A DNA stretch of 9,212 bases from Dehalococcoidia bacterium (GTDB taxonomy: Bacteria > Chloroflexota > Dehalococcoidia > JACVQG01 > JAHKAY01). Below are positions 6,460 to 9,212 of the stretch, in pieces. Numbering within the stretch: position 1 is the first letter of the stretch; each line of letters begins with the position of its first letter. Under the pieces are notes generated by a model. That model made no database searches and was not told where the DNA came from. It saw only the letters and a program-made list of their open reading frames with translations. The position numbers and the translations under genes are program-made. Location: the NCBI GenBank assembly GCA_030740315.1, contig JASLXN010000048.1, positions 1 through 9,212 on the forward strand, read 5' to 3'.

Positions 6460-7986
6460 ATGGCAACACAAACCAAAGAAGCCGATTTTCGAACCTGCCC
6501 GGTGACCACCCTGCAGGTGCACCGCCCGGCAGAGTTGCTGATAACGGCCAATGCGGTAACTGCGGTGGTGTTCCTGACCGTCGGCGGCATACTGGCCCTG
6601 CTTCTTGCACTCACCCGGTGGCAGGCAGTACACCTACTCCCCGCTGACTGGTTCTACACCTTTCTCACCGCCCACGGCATCACCATGCTGGTGTTCTGGA
6701 TAGTGTTCTTTGAGGTTGCCGGCCTTTACTTCGGTAGCTCGGTGCTCCTCAACGGTCGCTTGGTGGCGCCTAAGGTAGGATGGGTGGCATTTGGCCTGAT
6801 GCTCGCCGGGGCGCTGTTGGCCGAGTTGATGATATTCACCGGCCAAGCAGATGTCATGTTCACCGCCTATGTGCCGTTGAAGGCCCACCCACTGTTTTAC
6901 CTGGGAATCATCCTTTTCGCCGTGGGGGCACTGGTTGCAGTTTACCTGTTCTTTGCCAGCGTAGTAGTGGCCAAACATGAGAGACGGCACACCGGCTCCC
7001 TGCCCCTAGTAACTTTCGGCTTGGTGGTAGCGGCCATTATAGCCGCCTTCACTCTCATCAGTGGTGCTATCACCTTTATACCAGCCTTCTTCTGGTCCGT
7101 AGGCCTGCTGGAGACCTATGATCCGGCGGCCTACCGGCTCTTGTTCTGGGCCTTCGGCCACTCCGCCCAGCAGATTAACTTGGCGGCCATGGTGGCGATA
7201 TGGTACGCCCTAGCCACCCTCACCGTAGGGGCCACGCCGATAAACGAGAAGCTGTCCAGGATGGCTTTCCTGCTCTACATACTGTTTATCAACTTGGGCT
7301 CTATCCACCATCTTATGGTGGATCCTGGGTTGAGTGTAGTCTACAAAATCACCAACACCAGCTATATCATGTACCTGGCGGTGCTGGGCAGCATGATTCA
7401 CGCCTACTCTATCCCGGCGGCGGTGGAGGTGGCCCAGCGGGCCAAAGGCTACAGCAAGGGGCTTTTCCAGTGGCTATGGCGTGCGCCATGGGGAGAGCCC
7501 GGCTTTTCCGCCCTAGTGGTTTCCATGGTACTGTTCGGTTTTCTGGGGGGTGTTTCCGGTGTCATCCAGGGCATGATGCAGCTTAATATGATGATCCACA
7601 ACACCATCCGGGTTGTAGGACACTTCCACGCTACGGTGGTAGGCGGCACCACGGTGGCCTTCATGGGACTGACTTACTACATCATACCGCTCATCATGCG
7701 ACGGGACATCATCAGCAAAGGCTTGGCGCGTATCCAGCCGTATGTATATGGGAGCGGTCTGTTCCTGCTCATCGTTGGTATGATGCTTTCCGGAGACATG
7801 GGTGTGCCACGGCGGAGTTGGGACATCTACGCCACCGGAGGTGCCTTCACCACCCAGTTCCCCGCCTTTACGGATGTTACCTTGGCCATGCTGGGGATAG
7901 GCGCTATAGTAGCGGTGATTGGTGGGGCCATGTTCGTATACCTAGCTGTATTTTCCCTGCTCTTTGGCAAAGACCTCAGGAAGTAG
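6460..7986 (+). CDS. B-family heme-copper oxidoreductase subunit I, active-site Tyr replaced by Gln (NO reductase-like?)
   Basis: Polytopic membrane protein of 508 residues, about 12-13 helices, the superfamily's catalytic subunit. Metal ligands seen: His72 in AHGIT (low-spin heme), His234 in GHSAQQ and His283-His284 (CuB), His388 (high-spin heme) and His390 (low-spin heme) in GHFH. YVPLKAHPLFY (137-147) and the propionate-contacting PRR (450-452) fit the ba3-like B family. The odd feature is position 238, four residues after His234. Oxygen reductases of the A and B families have a His-linked tyrosine there (H..VY); here it is Gln238, preceded by Gln237. The C-family tyrosine position, six before the His pair, is Ile277. 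HNTIRVVGHFH also replaces the usual HNTxWVPGHFH. Loss of the tyrosine is the hallmark of NO reductases derived from oxygen reductases, so NO reduction is a reasonable inference; a divergent oxidase cannot be excluded. By homology it would be labelled coxA. ATG at 6460; ribosome-binding site CGGAG (6448-6452). Confidence 0.93.
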   Translation: MATQTKEADFRTCPVTTLQVHRPAELLITANAVTAVVFLTVGGILALLLALTRWQAVHLLPADWFYTFLTAHGITMLVFWIVFFEVAGLYFGSSVLLNGRLVAPKVGWVAFGLMLAGALLAELMIFTGQADVMFTAYVPLKAHPLFYLGIILFAVGALVAVYLFFASVVVAKHERRHTGSLPLVTFGLVVAAIIAAFTLISGAITFIPAFFWSVGLLETYDPAAYRLLFWAFGHSAQQINLAAMVAIWYALATLTVGATPINEKLSRMAFLLYILFINLGSIHHLMVDPGLSVVYKITNTSYIMYLAVLGSMIHAYSIPAAVEVAQRAKGYSKGLFQWLWRAPWGEPGFSALVVSMVLFGFLGGVSGVIQGMMQLNMMIHNTIRVVGHFHATVVGGTTVAFMGLTYYIIPLIMRRDIISKGLARIQPYVYGSGLFLLIVGMMLSGDMGVPRRSWDIYATGGAFTTQFPAFTDVTLAMLGIGAIVAVIGGAMFVYLAVFSLLFGKDLRK

Positions 7987-8007
7987 CGAAAAGGGAGGCC
8001 CGATTCC

Positions 8008-8145
8008 ATGGCACAAGGTGAAAAAACGAAACGCAAGATACATGCACCGGGCACCCTGGTGCTGGTATTTGTCTTCCTAGCCTGGTTTATCGCCCTGTAC
8101 GTGTTACAGTGGTCATTGTTGGCCAGGGGCTGGCCTATAAGGTGA
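8008..8145 (+). CDS. Small single-pass membrane protein, likely subunit IIa-like
   Basis: The 45-residue product has a basic N-terminus (KTKRK, 6-10), then HAPGTLVLVFVFLAWFIALY and the rest of one transmembrane helix (about 14-38), ending LLARGWPIR. The proline-glycine-threonine lead into the helix and the ARG end resemble cytochrome oxidase subunit IIa, a single-helix mini-subunit of ba3 enzymes, which is known in Thermus as a 34-residue protein. The basic N-terminus predicts N-in, C-out topology. ATG at 8008 follows GGGAGG (7993-7998) at 9-nt spacing. It lies 21 nt after subunit I and 13 nt before ctaB. It is so short that automatic annotation may miss it, but the ribosome-binding site, operon position and clean helix support a real gene. 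Confidence 0.8.
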   Translation: MAQGEKTKRKIHAPGTLVLVFVFLAWFIALYVLQWSLLARGWPIR

Positions 8146-8158
8146 CATAGAGGCGATA

Positions 8159-9100
8159 ATGAAAGCCGGTACCGGCGATGATATAATGGCCGATACGACG
8201 ACCGGAGTGTTGCAGGCAAATAGTCCGGCCATCCCCGGTAGTATCTGGCCTCTCGTTAAGGGCTATGTGTCCCTATTCAAGCTGCGCATTGTGGGCCTTC
8301 TGCTGTTTATCGCCATGCTGGCGGCCCTTACCGCGGACGGTGGCCTGCCCCCGATAAGCTCGCTCCTGCTGTTAGCGGCTGGGGGTGGGCTAGCATCGGC
8401 GGGCGCTTCGGCCCTGAATCACTATATTGACAGGGATATGGACGGCCTCATGCCCCGTACCCAGACCAGGATACTGGCGTCGGGTCGGCTTCCCCACCCA
8501 GGAGTGGCGGCGGCCCTGGGGGTGGGTCTGCTACTCTTCTCGGTGCCGTTCTCACTGCGGCTCGGCGTTCCGGTGGCCGCTTACACCCTGTTAGGGGCCT
8601 TCGTGTATGTGGTGATATACACCCTATGGCTCAAGCGGCGCAGTTCACTTAACATCATCATCGGCGGGCTATCGGGAAGCTTTGCCGTCCTTGCCGGATG
8701 GTCGATGGTGAATCCCAGCATCTCTCCGTTTCCGCTGCTTATTGCGGCCCTCGTATTTCTGTGGACGCCACTCCACTTTTGGAACTTCGCCCTGGTACAC
8801 CTGGAACAGTACCGACTGGCGTCGGTGCCCATGATGCCAGTAATCCTGGGCAGGGCAATGGCAGGGCGGCATATCTGCCTGAACGCCGCCAGCCTCTTCC
8901 TGCTTTCGCTAGTACCTTACTTCATGGGTTATATGGGGCCGGTTTACCTGGTGGCAGCATTAGGGCTGGGCATTCTGCTACGGGGCAACCTGAAGCTTCT
9001 GAGACGGCCCACGGCCCAGACGGCATGGGCCAACTATAAGCTGTCCGGCCCCTACCTGGCAGGGCTGTTCATCGCCATGGCCGCAGACTCCATTCTTTAG
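8159..9100 (+). CDS. ctaB: Protoheme IX farnesyltransferase (heme O synthase)
   Basis: UbiA-family membrane prenyltransferase that adds a farnesyl group to heme B, making heme O, the precursor of heme A. It has 313 residues and about nine helices, normal length. The first polar motif is NHYIDRDMD (87-95), with Asn87, Asp91 and Asp95 in the NxxxDxxxD pattern, followed by PRTQTRILASGR (99-110). The second conserved loop is YTLWLKRRSSLNIIIGGLSG (154-173), a CtaB rather than UbiA signature. FLWTPLHFWNFAL (200-212) and SVPMMPV (222-228) are also typical. The start is ATG at 8159 with GAGG (8150-8153) at 5-nt spacing. ATG at 8186 is possible but has a weaker site. It is last in the oxidoreductase cluster, so it probably supplies modified heme to that enzyme. 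No heme A synthase (ctaA) is visible, so heme O versus heme A cannot be decided here. Confidence 0.95.
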   Translation: MKAGTGDDIMADTTTGVLQANSPAIPGSIWPLVKGYVSLFKLRIVGLLLFIAMLAALTADGGLPPISSLLLLAAGGGLASAGASALNHYIDRDMDGLMPRTQTRILASGRLPHPGVAAALGVGLLLFSVPFSLRLGVPVAAYTLLGAFVYVVIYTLWLKRRSSLNIIIGGLSGSFAVLAGWSMVNPSISPFPLLIAALVFLWTPLHFWNFALVHLEQYRLASVPMMPVILGRAMAGRHICLNAASLFLLSLVPYFMGYMGPVYLVAALGLGILLRGNLKLLRRPTAQTAWANYKLSGPYLAGLFIAMAADSIL

Positions 9101-9101
9101 A

Positions 9102-9122
9102 CCCCCCCCCCGCCGGGGGGGG
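9102..9122 (+). terminator. C-run/G-run hairpin right after ctaB
   Basis: Ten C's (9102-9111), GCC, then eight G's (9115-9122) can form an eight-pair G-C stem starting 2 nt after the ctaB stop. The position fits an operon terminator, but no T-run follows. The bases beyond it look unreliable, and the long homopolymers may themselves be inflated by sequencing error. Confidence 0.35.
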
Positions 9123-9212
9123 TGGGGCTGCCCGTGGGGGGGTGGCGGGCGCGCGGGTGGGCGGTCGCGGGGGGGGGGGGACAGAAGAAGGGGGCGGGAG
9201 GGGGTTTGTGGG
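9123..9212. other. G-rich low-complexity tail, probable contig-end artefact
   Basis: The last 90 bases are almost all G with scattered T, C and A, including G-runs at 9135-9141 and around 9169-9180. Nothing upstream resembles this and no gene or repeat unit is readable. It looks like read-end noise extending from a hard-to-sequence hairpin, and should not be treated as genuine genomic sequence without read support. Confidence 0.65.

Noticed and set aside
8165..8176. Perfect 12-nt palindrome GCCGGTACCGGC near the ctaB start
   Set aside because: It lies inside the coding region after the preferred start; short GC palindromes are common in GC-rich DNA and there is no second copy here.

Overview
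The window is about 9.2 kb of GC-rich bacterial chromosome, all genes on the + strand, in two blocks. The first is a conserved translation block: the 3' third of thrS, a 374-nt gap, then infC-rpmI-rplT-pheS-pheT. The second is a heme-copper oxidoreductase block: a 54-aa single-helix protein, a CuA subunit II, a B-family (ba3-like) subunit I, a 45-aa single-helix protein resembling subunit IIa, and ctaB. Protein style (L20, PheRS alpha with a four-cysteine insert, ba3-like oxidase genes, heavy GTG/TTG use) suggests an uncultivated Chloroflexota, perhaps Dehalococcoidia or SAR202-like. That placement is an impression from sequence, not a search result.

Translation block. A good sigma70-type promoter (TTGACT, 17-nt spacer, extended -10 TGCTATATT) lies just before infC and implies a leader of only about 25 nt. 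infC has no ATG, GTG or TTG that gives a full N-terminus. Its conserved N-terminal residues run back to an ATA codon placed correctly behind a GGGGAGG ribosome-binding site. This looks like a counterpart of the AUU start that makes E. coli infC sensitive to IF3. The other four genes start TTG, TTG, GTG and GTG, so no gene of this operon starts with ATG. Gaps are 0, 23, 2 and -4 nt, consistent with one transcript making IF3, L35, L20 and both PheRS subunits.

Oxidoreductase block. All five genes start with ATG, most with clear ribosome-binding sites, and are separated by 4 to 21 nt, so they look like one operon. Subunit II has a complete CuA site. Subunit I keeps all six metal-ligand histidines, but the tyrosine expected four residues after the first CuB histidine (covalently linked to that histidine in oxygen reductases) is a glutamine, in the motif GHSAQQ. 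The alternative tyrosine position used by cbb3 oxidases is also not tyrosine. The enzyme is therefore more likely a nitric oxide reductase-like member of the superfamily, fed through CuA, than an ordinary cytochrome c oxidase. This is the most interesting feature of the window. ctaB suggests the enzyme carries a farnesylated heme (O or A type).

Right end. ctaB is followed at once by a C-run/G-run hairpin and then about 90 nt of G-rich low-complexity sequence. It looks like a contig end degraded by sequencing or assembly error, possibly starting at a real terminator.
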